A DNA stretch of 64,000 nucleotides. Source: Pseudomonas protegens CHA0 (GTDB taxonomy: Bacteria; Pseudomonadota; Gammaproteobacteria; Pseudomonadales; Pseudomonadaceae). This document shows, piece by piece, positions 34,706 through 43,920 of this stretch. Numbering within the stretch: position 1 is the stretch's first letter; every line of letters begins with the position of its first letter. The notes under the pieces are model-generated. The model searched no databases and was not told where the DNA came from. It saw nothing but the letters and a program-made list of their open reading frames with translations. The stretch spans positions 1,613,001-1,677,000 of the forward strand of contig NC_021237.1 of assembly GCF_000397205.1 (NCBI RefSeq), in the 5' to 3' direction. The translations under genes and the position numbers were made by a program.

Positions 34706-35287
34706 ATGCTAACCCAGGAAGAGGATCAGCAGCTGGTCGAGCGCGTTCAGCGTGGCGACAAGCGAGCGTTCGATCTGCTCGTGCTGAAGTACCAGCACAA
34801 AATTCTCGGGTTGATCGTGCGTTTCGTGCACGACACCCATGAAGCCCAGGATGTTGCACAAGAAGCTTTTATCAAGGCTTACCGTGCGCTAGGTAATTTT
34901 CGGGGTGACAGCGCGTTTTACACGTGGCTGTACCGTATCGCCATCAACACGGCGAAAAACTATCTGGTTTCACGCGGCCGCAGGCCGCCGGATAGCGATG
35001 TAAGTTCTGAGGATGCGGAGTTCTATGACGGCGATCATGGCCTGAAGGATCTCGAATCGCCGGAGCGTGCGTTGCTGCGGGATGAGATCGAGGGCACCGT
35101 CCATCGAACCATCCAGCAACTGCCTGAAGATTTGCGTACGGCCTTAACTTTACGTGAATTCGATGGTCTGAGTTACGAGGACATTGCGAGCGTCATGCAG
35201 TGTCCGGTGGGTACCGTGCGCTCCCGGATTTTCCGCGCTCGGGAAGCCATCGATAAAGCCCTGCAGCCGTTGTTGCAGGAAACTTGA
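34706..35287 (+). CDS. algU: RNA polymerase sigma factor AlgU (sigma-22, RpoE-like)
   Basis: The 193-residue ECF sigma factor has region 2 (FDLLVLKYQHKILGLIVRFV, DVAQEAFIKAYRALGNFRGD, FYTWLYRIAINTAKNYL) and region 4 (LPEDLRTALTLREFDGLSYEDIASVMQCPVGTVRSRIFRAREAI). It directs the envelope-stress and alginate regulon. The length is identical to P. aeruginosa AlgU. ATG 34706 follows GAGGAG; a GTG at 34700 is a less likely start. It leads the operon with its anti-sigma genes and has its own consensus promoters. Confidence 0.97.
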   Translation: MLTQEEDQQLVERVQRGDKRAFDLLVLKYQHKILGLIVRFVHDTHEAQDVAQEAFIKAYRALGNFRGDSAFYTWLYRIAINTAKNYLVSRGRRPPDSDVSSEDAEFYDGDHGLKDLESPERALLRDEIEGTVHRTIQQLPEDLRTALTLREFDGLSYEDIASVMQCPVGTVRSRIFRAREAIDKALQPLLQET

Positions 35288-35318
35288 GACAGCGGCGACA
35301 GCCAAGAGAGGAACCGCC

Positions 35319-35906
35319 ATGAGTCGTGAAGCCCTGCAGGAATCGCTGTCCGCGGTGATGGATAACGAAGCGGACGAACTGGAATTGCGTCGGGTATTGA
35401 ATGCCGTCGACGAAGTGGAAACCCGTGAGACCTGGGCTCGTTATCAAATCGCCCGGGCAGCCATGCACAAGGAGTTGCTGCTTCCGCGTCTGGACATCGC
35501 CGCTGCCGTTTCTGCAGCTCTGGCTGATGAGGCCGTGCCGGCCAAAGCCTCCCGCGGACCTTGGCGCAGCCTGGGCCGTCTGGCAGTAGCTGCCTCGGTG
35601 ACCGTGGCCGTGCTGGCCGGTGTTCGCCTGTACAACCAGGACGAGATCGCAGGTGTCGAACTGGCACAGCAAACCGGCCAGCCCACCCTGGCGACTCCAC
35701 AAGTCAAAGGGCCGGCAGTACTGGCCGGCTACAATGAAAGCTCGGAAGCTACTGGCCCCATGGCCAATGGCGTACTACAAGGGCAGCCAGGCTGGCACGA
35801 TCAGCGTCTGCCAAGCTACTTGCGCCAGCACGCCCAGCAAGCTGCACTCAAAGGCACTGAAAGCGCTCTGCCTTACGCCCGTGCGGCAAGCCTGGAAAAC
35901 CGCTAA
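35319..35906 (+). CDS. mucA: Anti-sigma factor MucA
   Basis: The 195-residue inner-membrane protein binds AlgU with its N-terminal cytoplasmic domain (SREALQESLSAVMDNEADELELRRVL and RETWARYQIARAAM). It crosses the membrane once near residues 86-104 (LAVAASVTVAVLAGV) and ends in a periplasmic tail. The protein is full length, so the strain should not be constitutively mucoid through truncation of this gene. AGAGAGG lies upstream; it begins 31 bp after algU and is followed by mucB 8 bp later. Confidence 0.96.
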   Translation: MSREALQESLSAVMDNEADELELRRVLNAVDEVETRETWARYQIARAAMHKELLLPRLDIAAAVSAALADEAVPAKASRGPWRSLGRLAVAASVTVAVLAGVRLYNQDEIAGVELAQQTGQPTLATPQVKGPAVLAGYNESSEATGPMANGVLQGQPGWHDQRLPSYLRQHAQQAALKGTESALPYARAASLENR

Positions 35907-35914
35907 GGAGGATC

Positions 35915-36871
35915 ATGCGCGCCATACCTCTATTAACGCTTCTGCTCAGTGGCTGGTTTGTAGTTCCAGCCCATGCCGACGAAGCCCAGGACTGGTTGCA
36001 GCGTCTTGGGCAAGCGGAACAGCAGCAAAGCTTTCAGGGCACTTTCGTTTACGAGCGCAACGGTAGTTTTTCTACCCATAACATCTGGCATCGTGTCCAG
36101 GATGGAAAGGTCCGTGAGCGGTTGATCCAGCTCGATGGGTCCGCTCAAGAGGTGGTGCGTGTCGATGGTCGTACCCAGTGCGTCAGTGGCGAGTTGGTGG
36201 CAGGTCTCGGGGATTCCCCGGACGGTGCGGCCCGAGCCCTGGACCCGCAAAAACTCAAGAATTGGTACAACCTTGCTGTCATCGGCAAGTCGCGCGTGGC
36301 CGGTCGCCAGGCGGTGATCGTTTCGGTCACGCCCAAGGACCAGCATCGCTATGGTTTCGAGCTGCACCTGGATCGTGAGACCGGGCTGCCGCTCAAGTCC
36401 CTGTTGCTCAACGACAAGGGGCAGTTGCTGGAGCGCTTCCAGTTCACTCGCCTGGATACTGCGGATGTGCCTGACGACGTCGAGTTGCGTCCCAGCGCTG
36501 GCTGCAAGCCGGTGTCTCTGGACAGCGACAAGGCCTCGGCGGTCAAGACTGTGCAAACCTGGCATTCCGACTGGCTGCCTCCGGGCTTCGAATTGACCAG
36601 CAGCAGTGCCCGCAAGGATCCGGAAACCAAATCCATGGTCAACAGCCTGCTGTATGACGATGGTCTTGCGCGCTTTTCGGTGTTTCTCGAGCCGCTCAAC
36701 GGCGCATCGGTCACCGATACCCGCACTCAGCTCGGACCTACGGTGGCTGTATCACGCCGCCTGACTACCCCCGATGGCGAGATGATGGTCACGGTGGTCG
36801 GGGAGATCCCCATTGGTACTGCTGAACGTATTGCGCTGTCGATGCGTTCCGATACCACTGCCAAGCAATGA
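35915..36871 (+). CDS. mucB: Periplasmic regulator MucB
   Basis: The 318-residue RseB-family protein has a signal peptide (LLTLLLSGWFVVPAHA) and two domains. The LolA-like N-terminal domain shows QQSFQGTFVYERNGSFSTHNIWHR and FELHLDRETGLPLKSLL; the smaller C-terminal domain shows LLYDDGLARFSVFLEPL. It binds MucA in the periplasm, shields it from AlgW cleavage and senses lipid signals. AGGAGG is just upstream of the ATG. In P. aeruginosa mucC follows; here it does not. Confidence 0.95.
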   Translation: MRAIPLLTLLLSGWFVVPAHADEAQDWLQRLGQAEQQQSFQGTFVYERNGSFSTHNIWHRVQDGKVRERLIQLDGSAQEVVRVDGRTQCVSGELVAGLGDSPDGAARALDPQKLKNWYNLAVIGKSRVAGRQAVIVSVTPKDQHRYGFELHLDRETGLPLKSLLLNDKGQLLERFQFTRLDTADVPDDVELRPSAGCKPVSLDSDKASAVKTVQTWHSDWLPPGFELTSSSARKDPETKSMVNSLLYDDGLARFSVFLEPLNGASVTDTRTQLGPTVAVSRRLTTPDGEMMVTVVGEIPIGTAERIALSMRSDTTAKQ

Positions 36872-36976
36872 GCCTTTGTTGGTTGTGTAAGAGGTCAGTG
36901 ATGCCCGCTCCACAATTGAGAAGATGAAATGTTTGGTCAGCAATTTCATTTGCAAAATTCCCAGAGTTTTTCTATA

Positions 36977-37001
36977 GGTCAGAACCCCCTCGGTTCTGAC
37001 C
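36977..37001 (+). terminator. Hairpin between mucB and mucD
   Basis: GGTCAGAACC (36977-36986) and GGTTCTGACC (36992-37001) form a perfect 10-bp stem with a 5-nt loop, followed by TTATTTGT. It occupies the 224-bp mucB-mucD gap and may attenuate readthrough from the algU promoters or process the transcript. Confidence 0.55.
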
Positions 37002-37095
37002 TTATTTGTCGTTCCTGGAACAAAGATGCCGCCCCTGCAGTTTCGGTATTTGCTGTTCCATATCGCTTAACCACGCTCGTCGTAACGGGAGCCGT

Positions 37096-38526
37096 ATGTC
37101 GATACCACGCTTGAAGTCCTACTTCACCATTCTTGCCACCGTGCTGGTGCTTGGGCAGGCCGTTTCTGCCCAGGCGGCCGAGCTGCCTGATTTCACCCAA
37201 CTGGTCGAGCAGGCCTCGCCTGCGGTGGTGAACATCAGTACCACGCAGAAACTGCCGGACCGCCGGGTTTCCAACTCGGCGCAGATGCCCGACCTCGAAG
37301 GCCTGCCGCCAATGCTGCGCGAGTTCTTCGAACGGGGCATGCCACAGCCACGCTCTCCGCGCGGGGATCGTCAGCGCGAAGCGCAGTCGCTGGGTTCCGG
37401 GTTCATCATCTCCGCGGACGGTTATATCCTTACCAACAACCACGTGATCGCCGATGCGGACGAAATTCTTGTGCGTCTGGCCGATCGCAGTGAGCTGAAA
37501 GCCAAGCTGATCGGTACCGATCCACGCTCTGACGTAGCACTGCTGAAAATCGATGGCAAAGACCTGCCGGTGCTGAAACTGGGTAAATCCCAGGACCTCA
37601 AGGCCGGCCAGTGGGTGGTGGCCATCGGCTCGCCGTTCGGCTTCGACCATACCGTGACCCAGGGTATCGTCAGTGCCATCGGTCGCAGTCTGCCGAACGA
37701 AAACTACGTGCCGTTCATCCAGACCGACGTGCCGATCAACCCGGGCAACTCCGGTGGCCCGCTGTTCAACCTGGCCGGTGAAGTGGTGGGGATCAACTCG
37801 CAGATTTACACCCGCTCCGGTGGTTTCATGGGCGTGTCTTTCGCCATCCCGATCGATGTGGCGATGGACGTTTCCAACCAGCTGAAAACCGGTGGCAAAG
37901 TCAGCCGTGGCTGGCTTGGCGTGGTAATCCAGGAGGTCAACAAGGACCTGGCTGAATCCTTCGGCCTGGAGAAACCGGCCGGCGCGCTGGTGGCACAGAT
38001 CCAGGATGATGGCCCGGCGGCCAAGGGCGGCCTGCAAGTGGGGGACGTGATCCTCAGCCTCAATGGCCAGCCCATCGTCATGTCGGCCGACCTGCCGCAC
38101 CTGGTAGGCGCGCTGAAGGCCGGGGCCAAGGCCAACCTGGAAGTGATCCGCGACGGCAAGCGCAAGAATGTCGAGCTGACCGTCGGCGCTATTCCTGAAG
38201 AAGACAAAGACCTGAGCATGCTGCCCAAGTCGGGTGTCGAGCGCAGCAGCAACCGTCTGGGTGTAGCGGTGGTCGAGCTCAACGATGAGCAGAAGAAAGC
38301 CTTCGACCTCAAGGGCGGGGTGGTCATCAAGGAAGTCCAGGACGGTCCTGCGGCGCTGATCGGCCTGCAGCCGGGCGACGTGATCACTCACCTGAACAAT
38401 CAGGCGATCACTTCGGCGAAGGAGTTCACTGAAATCGCCAAGGCATTGCCGAAGAACCGCTCGGTGTCCATGCGGGTACTGCGTCAGGGGCGAGCCAGCT
38501 TCATCACCTTCAAGCTGGCCGAGTAA
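37096..38526 (+). CDS. mucD: Periplasmic serine protease MucD (HtrA/DegP type)
   Basis: The 476-residue protein has a signal peptide (FTILATVLVLGQAVSAQA), a trypsin-like domain and two PDZ domains. The triad is His116 (NNHVIAD), Asp146 (RSDVALLKI) and Ser219 (GNSGGPLF). PDZ1 covers about residues 270-360 and PDZ2 about 385-470. It degrades misfolded periplasmic proteins and so damps the AlgW-MucA cascade. The ATG at 37096 starts the signal peptide. A strong terminator follows. Confidence 0.96.
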   Translation: MSIPRLKSYFTILATVLVLGQAVSAQAAELPDFTQLVEQASPAVVNISTTQKLPDRRVSNSAQMPDLEGLPPMLREFFERGMPQPRSPRGDRQREAQSLGSGFIISADGYILTNNHVIADADEILVRLADRSELKAKLIGTDPRSDVALLKIDGKDLPVLKLGKSQDLKAGQWVVAIGSPFGFDHTVTQGIVSAIGRSLPNENYVPFIQTDVPINPGNSGGPLFNLAGEVVGINSQIYTRSGGFMGVSFAIPIDVAMDVSNQLKTGGKVSRGWLGVVIQEVNKDLAESFGLEKPAGALVAQIQDDGPAAKGGLQVGDVILSLNGQPIVMSADLPHLVGALKAGAKANLEVIRDGKRKNVELTVGAIPEEDKDLSMLPKSGVERSSNRLGVAVVELNDEQKKAFDLKGGVVIKEVQDGPAALIGLQPGDVITHLNNQAITSAKEFTEIAKALPKNRSVSMRVLRQGRASFITFKLAE

Positions 38527-38552
38527 TTCGCCAGTCCCTGAGGTTGCCCAAT

Positions 38553-38585
38553 AAAAAGCCCGCCTCGTAAGAGGCGGGCTTTTTT
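38553..38585 (+). terminator. Rho-independent terminator after mucD
   Basis: AAAAAGCCCGCCTC (38553-38566) and GAGGCGGGCTTTTT form a long stem with a GTAA loop and a T-run. The flanking A and T runs make it work in both directions, so it also serves the convergent bepA gene. Confidence 0.95.
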
Positions 38586-38601
38586 GTGGCTTGCGTCAAT
38601 G

Positions 38602-40035
38602 TCAGCGCATCATGTCCTTGACCATCTGTTCCTGGTCCATCATCTCGCGCTGACGAGCGTCGATCCTCGACGACAGGGGGAAGTTGCTGCCGGCCCGGCG
38701 CTTGGCGAAGTCCAGCTGCTGGATGGCTTGGCGATAGTCGCCCACCAGTGCGAAGTACTCGGCTCGGGCCTGGTGCAGGCCGATGATATTGCCCGACAGG
38801 CCGCGGGTTTCCGCCACCAGGTACCAGACATCCGGGTCGTCCGGGCGGCTTTTCAGCAGGCCTTCCAGGGCCTTTTCGGCATCGGCCGGGCGGTTCTGCT
38901 TGAGCAGCAGGTCCACGCGGATCTGGTTCAAGGGGTAGTTGCCCGGGTACAGGTTGAGCATCCTTTCGACCCGAGTCTGCGCGTCTGGCAGTCGGCTGTT
39001 GGCCATGTCCAGTTCGATCTGAGCCAGGTTGTAGGTCACGTCGTTGGGCGACTTGGCCAGCAGGGGCTTGAGGTTTTCCCGTGCTTCGTTCCACTGGCTG
39101 CCCTTGATCTGGGCGATGGCCAGGCCGTAGCGAGCGATGTCGTTCTTCGGGTTCTCATCGAGCTGCGCGCGAAAGCGCTTGGCGGCCAGCCCTGGCGATT
39201 CCTCATAGGTCAGTTGCACCCGGGCGCGGATCAACTGGTAGCGCAGGCTGTCTTCGGTGCCGCCTTGCCGGGCCTGTTCCGCGCGGTTGCGGGTGTCGGC
39301 GATCCGCGATTCGGTCACCGGGTGAGTCAGGAGAAATTCCGGCGGCTTGGCATCGAAGCGGTACTGGCGCATCAGGCGTTCGAACATGGTGGGCATTGAG
39401 CGCGGGTCGTAGCCGGCCTTTTCCAAATTGAGGATGCCGATGCGGTCGGCTTCCTGCTCGTTCTGCCGGGAGAAGCGCCGCTGTTCCTGGATGGCTGCGG
39501 CCTGGGTGCCGGCGATGGTGGCGATCCCCGCGTCCCCGGCGCCAGCGGCGGCAATCACGATCCCGGCCAGCAGGGCGGCCATCATCGGCACCTGCATGCG
39601 CTGCTGGGCTTCGACCCCCCGGGCGAAATGGCGCTGTGAAAGGTGCGCCAGTTCGTGGGCCAGCACCGAGGCGTACTCGCCTTCGGTCTGGGCATTGAGG
39701 AACAGCCCGCCATTGACCCCGATGATTCCCCCGGGAGCGGCGAAGGCGTTGAGCTGCGGGCTGTTGATCAGGATGAACTCCAGGCGCCGGTCGTTGACCT
39801 GGCTGGTCTCCACCAGTTTGTAGACGCTGGTTTCGACATAGTCCTTGAGTTGCGGGTCGTTGAGCTGCGAAACCTGGCTGCGCAGCAACGCCAGCCAGGC
39901 ACGGCCCAGCTGGTATTCCTGTTGCGGAGAGACAATGGCTGAACTGGCATCACCAAGTGACGGCAGGTCGTCGGCGAAGCCCGGTGAGGCGAGCAGGCAA
40001 GCGAGCGTCAGCAGGGTAGGGCGCAATACATTCAT
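38602..40035 (-). CDS. bepA: M48 metalloprotease, BepA/YfgC-like, with TPR repeats
   Basis: The 477-residue periplasmic protein has a signal peptide (LLTLACLLASPGFA), a peptidase M48 domain with the zinc motif HELAH at residues 127-131 and a third-ligand region NEQEADRIG near residue 190. A C-terminal array of TPR helices (LDENPKNDIARYGLAIAQ onward) follows from about residue 285. BepA assists LptD maturation and degrades stalled outer-membrane proteins. The ATG at 40035 gives the signal peptide directly. It is divergent from tusA. Confidence 0.9.
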   Translation of the reverse strand: MNVLRPTLLTLACLLASPGFADDLPSLGDASSAIVSPQQEYQLGRAWLALLRSQVSQLNDPQLKDYVETSVYKLVETSQVNDRRLEFILINSPQLNAFAAPGGIIGVNGGLFLNAQTEGEYASVLAHELAHLSQRHFARGVEAQQRMQVPMMAALLAGIVIAAAGAGDAGIATIAGTQAAAIQEQRRFSRQNEQEADRIGILNLEKAGYDPRSMPTMFERLMRQYRFDAKPPEFLLTHPVTESRIADTRNRAEQARQGGTEDSLRYQLIRARVQLTYEESPGLAAKRFRAQLDENPKNDIARYGLAIAQIKGSQWNEARENLKPLLAKSPNDVTYNLAQIELDMANSRLPDAQTRVERMLNLYPGNYPLNQIRVDLLLKQNRPADAEKALEGLLKSRPDDPDVWYLVAETRGLSGNIIGLHQARAEYFALVGDYRQAIQQLDFAKRRAGSNFPLSSRIDARQREMMDQEQMVKDMMR

Positions 40036-40267
40036 GCACAAAGCCTTAATCGACAAAGGCTCTACTGTAGCTGGACACCTGGCCGGGGACCAGACAAAGC
40101 CAGTGAAAACTCTGAGGATAAAAAGTGCTTTTGGGTAAATTCCGGCGTCTACCTGATCGTGGCTTCGGCAGCGCGCGGCAGTGCTCTGGTGTCGGGCTTC
40201 TTTATTGCCGACGGGCCTGGCTTGCAGGGTATTCTAGACGCCTTGAATTGATGATCGGAGTAACCCA

Positions 40268-40507
40268 ATGACCGATGTTGTCGCCCATGATGCCGAGCTG
40301 GACGCCAGCGGCCTGAACTGCCCGCTGCCGCTGCTCAAGGCCAAGATGGAACTCAATCGCCTGGCCAGTGGCGCGGTACTCAAGGTCATTGCCACCGATG
40401 CCGGCTCCCAGCGTGACTTCCGCACTTTCGCCCGCCTGGCCGGTCATACCCTGCTGCGTGAAGAGGATGAGGCCGGGGTGTATCGCTACTGGTTGAAAAA
40501 GGCCTGA
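40268..40507 (+). CDS. TusA-family sulfurtransferase
   Basis: The 79-residue protein has the family signature LDASGLNCPLPLLKAK with the persulfide-carrying Cys18, followed by a beta-strand TDAGSQRDFRTFARLAGH segment. TusA-type proteins relay sulfur for tRNA thiolation and molybdopterin or other cofactor synthesis; which role this one has is not shown. It starts 40 bp before the PerM-like gene. Confidence 0.9.
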   Translation: MTDVVAHDAELDASGLNCPLPLLKAKMELNRLASGAVLKVIATDAGSQRDFRTFARLAGHTLLREEDEAGVYRYWLKKA

Positions 40508-40547
40508 GCGCAGTCTGCCCTTGAGGGCCTTCATCTAAGGAACATCG

Positions 40548-41618
40548 ATGTTCAAAGTGCTACGTGACTGGATTCAGCGCTACTTCTCGGATGAAGAGGC
40601 GGTGGTGCTGGCCGTTCTGCTGTTTCTGGCCTTCACTGCCGTCCTGACCCTGGGCGGCATGCTCGCGCCGGTGCTGGCGGGGATGGTCCTGGCCTACCTG
40701 ATGCAGGGGCTGGTGGTGAGCCTGGAGCGGCTGCGCCTGCCTGGCGGGGCGGCCGTGGGGCTGGTGTTCGCGCTGTTCATGGGGCTGCTGCTGGTGTTCA
40801 TCCTGGTGGTGGTGCCGTTGCTCTGGCATCAGTTGATCACCCTGTTCAACGAGCTGCCGGGCATGCTCGCCAAGTGGCAGTCGCTCTTGCTGCTGTTGCC
40901 CGAGCGCTACCCGCATCTTGTGTCCGACGAGCAGGTGCTGCAGGCCATCGAAGTGGCCAGGGGCGAGATCGGCAAGTTCGGCCAGTGGGCGCTGACCTTC
41001 TCCCTGTCCAGCCTGCCCTTGCTGGTGAACATCATGATCTACCTGGTACTGGTGCCGATCCTGGTGTTCTTCTTCCTCAAGGATCGGGCGATGATCAGCC
41101 GCTGGGTGATCAGCTATCTGCCCCGCGAACGTACGCTGATTACTCGCGTGGCCCATGAAATGAACCGGCAGATCGCCAACTACATTCGCGGCAAGGTCAT
41201 CGAGATCGTCATCTGTGGCGGGGTGACCTACATCGCCTTCGTCGCCCTGGGCCTGAACTATGCAGCCCTGCTGGCTCTGCTGGTGGGGGTCTCGGTGGTG
41301 GTGCCCTATGTCGGCGCCGTGGTGGTAACGGTACCTGTGGCGCTGATTGCGCTGTTCCAGTGGGGCTGGAGCGATCAGTTCATCTACCTGATGGCGGTCT
41401 ACGGGATCATCCAGACCCTGGATGGCAACGTGCTGGTGCCGCTGCTGTTCTCCGGCGCGGTGAACCTGCACCCGGTGGCGATCATCTGTGCGGTGCTGCT
41501 GTTTGGCGGGCTGTGGGGGTTCTGGGGGATATTCTTTGCGATTCCCCTGGCGACCCTGTTCAAGGCGGTGCTGGATGCCTGGCCCAGGAAGGACCCGGTG
41601 GTGGCACCTCTACTCTAG
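40548..41618 (+). CDS. AI-2E/PerM family transporter
   Basis: The 356-residue inner-membrane protein has about eight hydrophobic segments in the AI-2E layout: two early helices (AVLLFLAFTAVLTLGGMLAPV), a GLVVSLERLRLPGG linker, and conserved FFFLKDR near residue 175. A late Gly-rich half (LLVGVSVVVPYVGAVVVTVP, GIIQTLDGNVLVPLLFSGAVNLHPV) follows. The family includes PerM permeases and possible autoinducer-2 exporters; the substrate is unknown. Confidence 0.9.
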   Translation: MFKVLRDWIQRYFSDEEAVVLAVLLFLAFTAVLTLGGMLAPVLAGMVLAYLMQGLVVSLERLRLPGGAAVGLVFALFMGLLLVFILVVVPLLWHQLITLFNELPGMLAKWQSLLLLLPERYPHLVSDEQVLQAIEVARGEIGKFGQWALTFSLSSLPLLVNIMIYLVLVPILVFFFLKDRAMISRWVISYLPRERTLITRVAHEMNRQIANYIRGKVIEIVICGGVTYIAFVALGLNYAALLALLVGVSVVVPYVGAVVVTVPVALIALFQWGWSDQFIYLMAVYGIIQTLDGNVLVPLLFSGAVNLHPVAIICAVLLFGGLWGFWGIFFAIPLATLFKAVLDAWPRKDPVVAPLL

Positions 41619-41624
41619 GTACGC

Positions 41625-41647
41625 GGGGCGGCTGATACAGCCGCCCC
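41625..41647. terminator. Bidirectional hairpin
   Basis: GGGGCGGCTG (41625-41634), loop ATA, and CAGCCGCCCC (41638-41647) form a perfect 10-bp stem between the convergent PerM-like and bcp genes. No T-run follows on either strand. Confidence 0.65.
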
Positions 41648-41654
41648 GGTCATT

Positions 41655-42128
41655 TCAGGCCTTGTTCAGGGCCTGGGCCGCGGCCAGTACGGCGTCGACG
41701 TGCCCGGGTACCTTCACCCCTCGCCATTCCTGGCGCAACACACCGTCCTTGTCGATCAGGAAGGTGCTGCGGTCCACCCCCAGGTATTCCTTGCCATAGA
41801 GCTTCTTCAGCTTGATCACGTCGAACAGCTGGCAGACGGCTTCGTCCTTGTCGCTGATCAGCTCGAAGGGGAACTCCTGTTTGCACTTGAAGTTCTCGTG
41901 GGACTTCAGGCTGTCGCGGGAAACGCCGAAGACTTCGGTGTTGGCGGCCTGGAAGGCGGCGTACTGATCACGAAAGCCCTGGCCCTCGGTGGTGCAGCCC
42001 GGGGTGCTGTCCTTGGGGTAGAAGTAGATCACCACTTGCTTGCCCTTGAGGCCGGACAGGCTGACGGTCTGGCCGCTGGTGGCAGGGGCCTGGAAATCGG
42101 CAATAGGTTGATCGATAGCAACGGCCAT
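41655..42128 (-). CDS. bcp: Thioredoxin-dependent peroxiredoxin Bcp/PrxQ
   Basis: The 157-residue peroxiredoxin reduces hydrogen and organic peroxides. The peroxidatic Cys45 is in YPKDSTPGCTTEGQGF. The resolving Cys found five residues later in E. coli Bcp is Gly/Gln here, so the enzyme would resolve through another Cys (NFKCKQEF or EAVCQLF) or act as a 1-Cys type. It lies 9 bp downstream of gcvR on the same strand. Confidence 0.93.
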   Translation of the reverse strand: MAVAIDQPIADFQAPATSGQTVSLSGLKGKQVVIYFYPKDSTPGCTTEGQGFRDQYAAFQAANTEVFGVSRDSLKSHENFKCKQEFPFELISDKDEAVCQLFDVIKLKKLYGKEYLGVDRSTFLIDKDGVLRQEWRGVKVPGHVDAVLAAAQALNKA

Positions 42129-42137
42129 GGGGCTTCC

Positions 42138-42698
42138 TTACATAGGGTTCTGTGGGCGCCAGGGTTCGATCAGCGCGTCGAGGTTCATGGCATCGGCAAA
42201 GTCCAGGAACTGGTCGCGCAGCCAACTGATCTGGGTGCCGGCGGGCAGGGTCACGGTAAAGGTGGCATTGAGCATGGTGCCGCCGGTCTGTGGAGCCTGG
42301 TAGGTATCGCAGGTGAGGTTTTCCAGCTCGACCTGATGGTCGATGAAGAACTGGCACAGCTCATTGACGATGTCCGAGCGGTACGCGGCGCTGACGTAGG
42401 CCACATAAGGCAGGGCCTGGGGGCGGCTTTCCAGGGCGGCGCTGCGCACCACGTTGACCGTGAAGGCATGCTTCTTGGCCAGGAACGGCAGGCTGCTTTC
42501 CAGGCGCGCCAGGGCGTCCCAGCTGCCGGAAATCTCCAGAACCAGCGCGCTGCACTCGCCATGCCGGGTCAGGCGCGACGTCACCACGGCGCAGCGGTTT
42601 TCATGGCTGGCGCGGCACAGGACGTTGGTCAGCTCCATGGGGTTGGCGCCGAGGGCACTGATGACAAGGAATTGTTCGCGAACTGTGGGGGTGGACAT
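42138..42698 (-). CDS. gcvR: Glycine cleavage system regulator-like protein (tandem ACT domains)
   Basis: The 186-residue protein consists of two ACT-type domains. The first runs about residues 8-80 (REQFLVISALGANPMELTNVL, CSALVLEISGSW); the second runs about residues 95-175 (YVAYVSAAYRSDIVNELCQFF, LNATFTVTLPAG). It belongs to the GcvR family, which in E. coli controls the glycine cleavage operon by binding GcvA. No gcv genes are nearby. It is next to bcp, as in other gammaproteobacteria, and divergent from dapA. Confidence 0.87.
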   Translation of the reverse strand: MSTPTVREQFLVISALGANPMELTNVLCRASHENRCAVVTSRLTRHGECSALVLEISGSWDALARLESSLPFLAKKHAFTVNVVRSAALESRPQALPYVAYVSAAYRSDIVNELCQFFIDHQVELENLTCDTYQAPQTGGTMLNATFTVTLPAGTQISWLRDQFLDFADAMNLDALIEPWRPQNPM

Positions 42699-43024
42699 GC
42701 AGCATTCCTAAAGCGATGAGCGGTCGGTACTTTTTGACAAGCCAGTACCGGGCAAGCGTCGCCGGCGGAACTTCAAGGCCTCGGACCACAAGCCGGCGAC
42801 TGGCCCCGAAACGCTCGGAACACAGGCTGGCAACGCGGGAATGGGGCTTTGCAGATCCAACAGGCAGGCGATAACCCGGTCTACACGCTTATCAGTAGCG
42901 ATCAAAGCCTGAAGGGTAGCGAAAACCATCGCTCAGGGGAATGCTCATGGCGCGGGACTTCGCTTGTGCAAGGAACTTGGCGCCAGTACCATTACCGCTC
43001 TCTTTTTCCGGCAGGAGCGGTTGC
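42699..43024. other. gcvR-dapA divergent region
   Basis: This 326-bp gap has no convincing ORF or RNA. AGGAG at 43013-43017 is the dapA ribosome site. The promoters of gcvR and dapA must lie here, but I cannot place them confidently. Confidence 0.4.
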
Positions 43025-43903
43025 ATGATTGCGGGCAGTATGGTGGCACTGGTCACACCCATGGATGCACAGGGAAATCTCGACTGGGACAGCCTGAGCA
43101 AACTGGTGGACTTCCACCTGCAAGAGGGCACCAACGCCATCGTGGCGGTCGGCACCACAGGTGAGTCGGCCACCCTGGATGTGAACGAGCACATCGAAGT
43201 GATTCGTCGGGTGGTCACCCAGGTTGCAGGGCGCATTCCGGTGATCGCCGGTACCGGCGCCAACTCGACGCGCGAAGCGATCGAGTTGACCACCAATGCG
43301 AAGATCGCCGGCGCCGATGCGTGCCTGCTGGTGACCCCGTACTACAACAAGCCGACCCAGGAAGGCCTGTACCAGCATTTCCGCGCCATTGCCGAGGCCG
43401 TGGACATCCCGCAGATCCTCTACAACGTTCCGGGCCGCACCGCATGCGACATGCAGGCCGAGACCGTGATCCGCCTGTCCAGCGTGAAGAACATCATCGG
43501 GATCAAGGAAGCCACCGGCGACCTGCAGCGCGCCAAGGCCATCCTGGCCGGCGTGCCCGGCGATTTCCTGGTGTACTCCGGCGATGACGCCACCGCAGTC
43601 GAGCTGATCCTGCTGGGCGGCAAGGGCAATATCTCGGTGACCGCCAACGTCGCGCCACGGGCCATGAGCCAGATGTGCGCCGCGGCCATGGCCGGCGATG
43701 CCGCCAAGGCCCGGGAGATCCACGAGACCCTGATGCCGCTGAACAAGACTCTGTTCATCGAATCCAACCCTATTCCCGTGAAATGGGCCCTGCACGAAAT
43801 GGGCTTGATGCCGGACGGTATCCGTCTGCCGCTCACCTGGCTCAGTGCCGCCTGTCACGAACCGCTGCGGCAGGCCATGCGCCAGTCCGGCGTCTTGGTT
43901 TAA
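43025..43903 (+). CDS. dapA: 4-hydroxy-tetrahydrodipicolinate synthase
   Basis: The 292-residue enzyme condenses pyruvate with aspartate semialdehyde in lysine and peptidoglycan synthesis. It has GTTGES at residues 43-48, the catalytic Tyr133 in YNVPGRT and Schiff-base Lys161 in GIKEATGD, exactly as in E. coli DapA. The ATG at 43025 follows AGGAG; the longer upstream frame lacks support. It is followed by bamC after 17 bp. Confidence 0.97.
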   Translation: MIAGSMVALVTPMDAQGNLDWDSLSKLVDFHLQEGTNAIVAVGTTGESATLDVNEHIEVIRRVVTQVAGRIPVIAGTGANSTREAIELTTNAKIAGADACLLVTPYYNKPTQEGLYQHFRAIAEAVDIPQILYNVPGRTACDMQAETVIRLSSVKNIIGIKEATGDLQRAKAILAGVPGDFLVYSGDDATAVELILLGGKGNISVTANVAPRAMSQMCAAAMAGDAAKAREIHETLMPLNKTLFIESNPIPVKWALHEMGLMPDGIRLPLTWLSAACHEPLRQAMRQSGVLV

Positions 43904-43920
43904 TTGAGGAAGTACAACGC

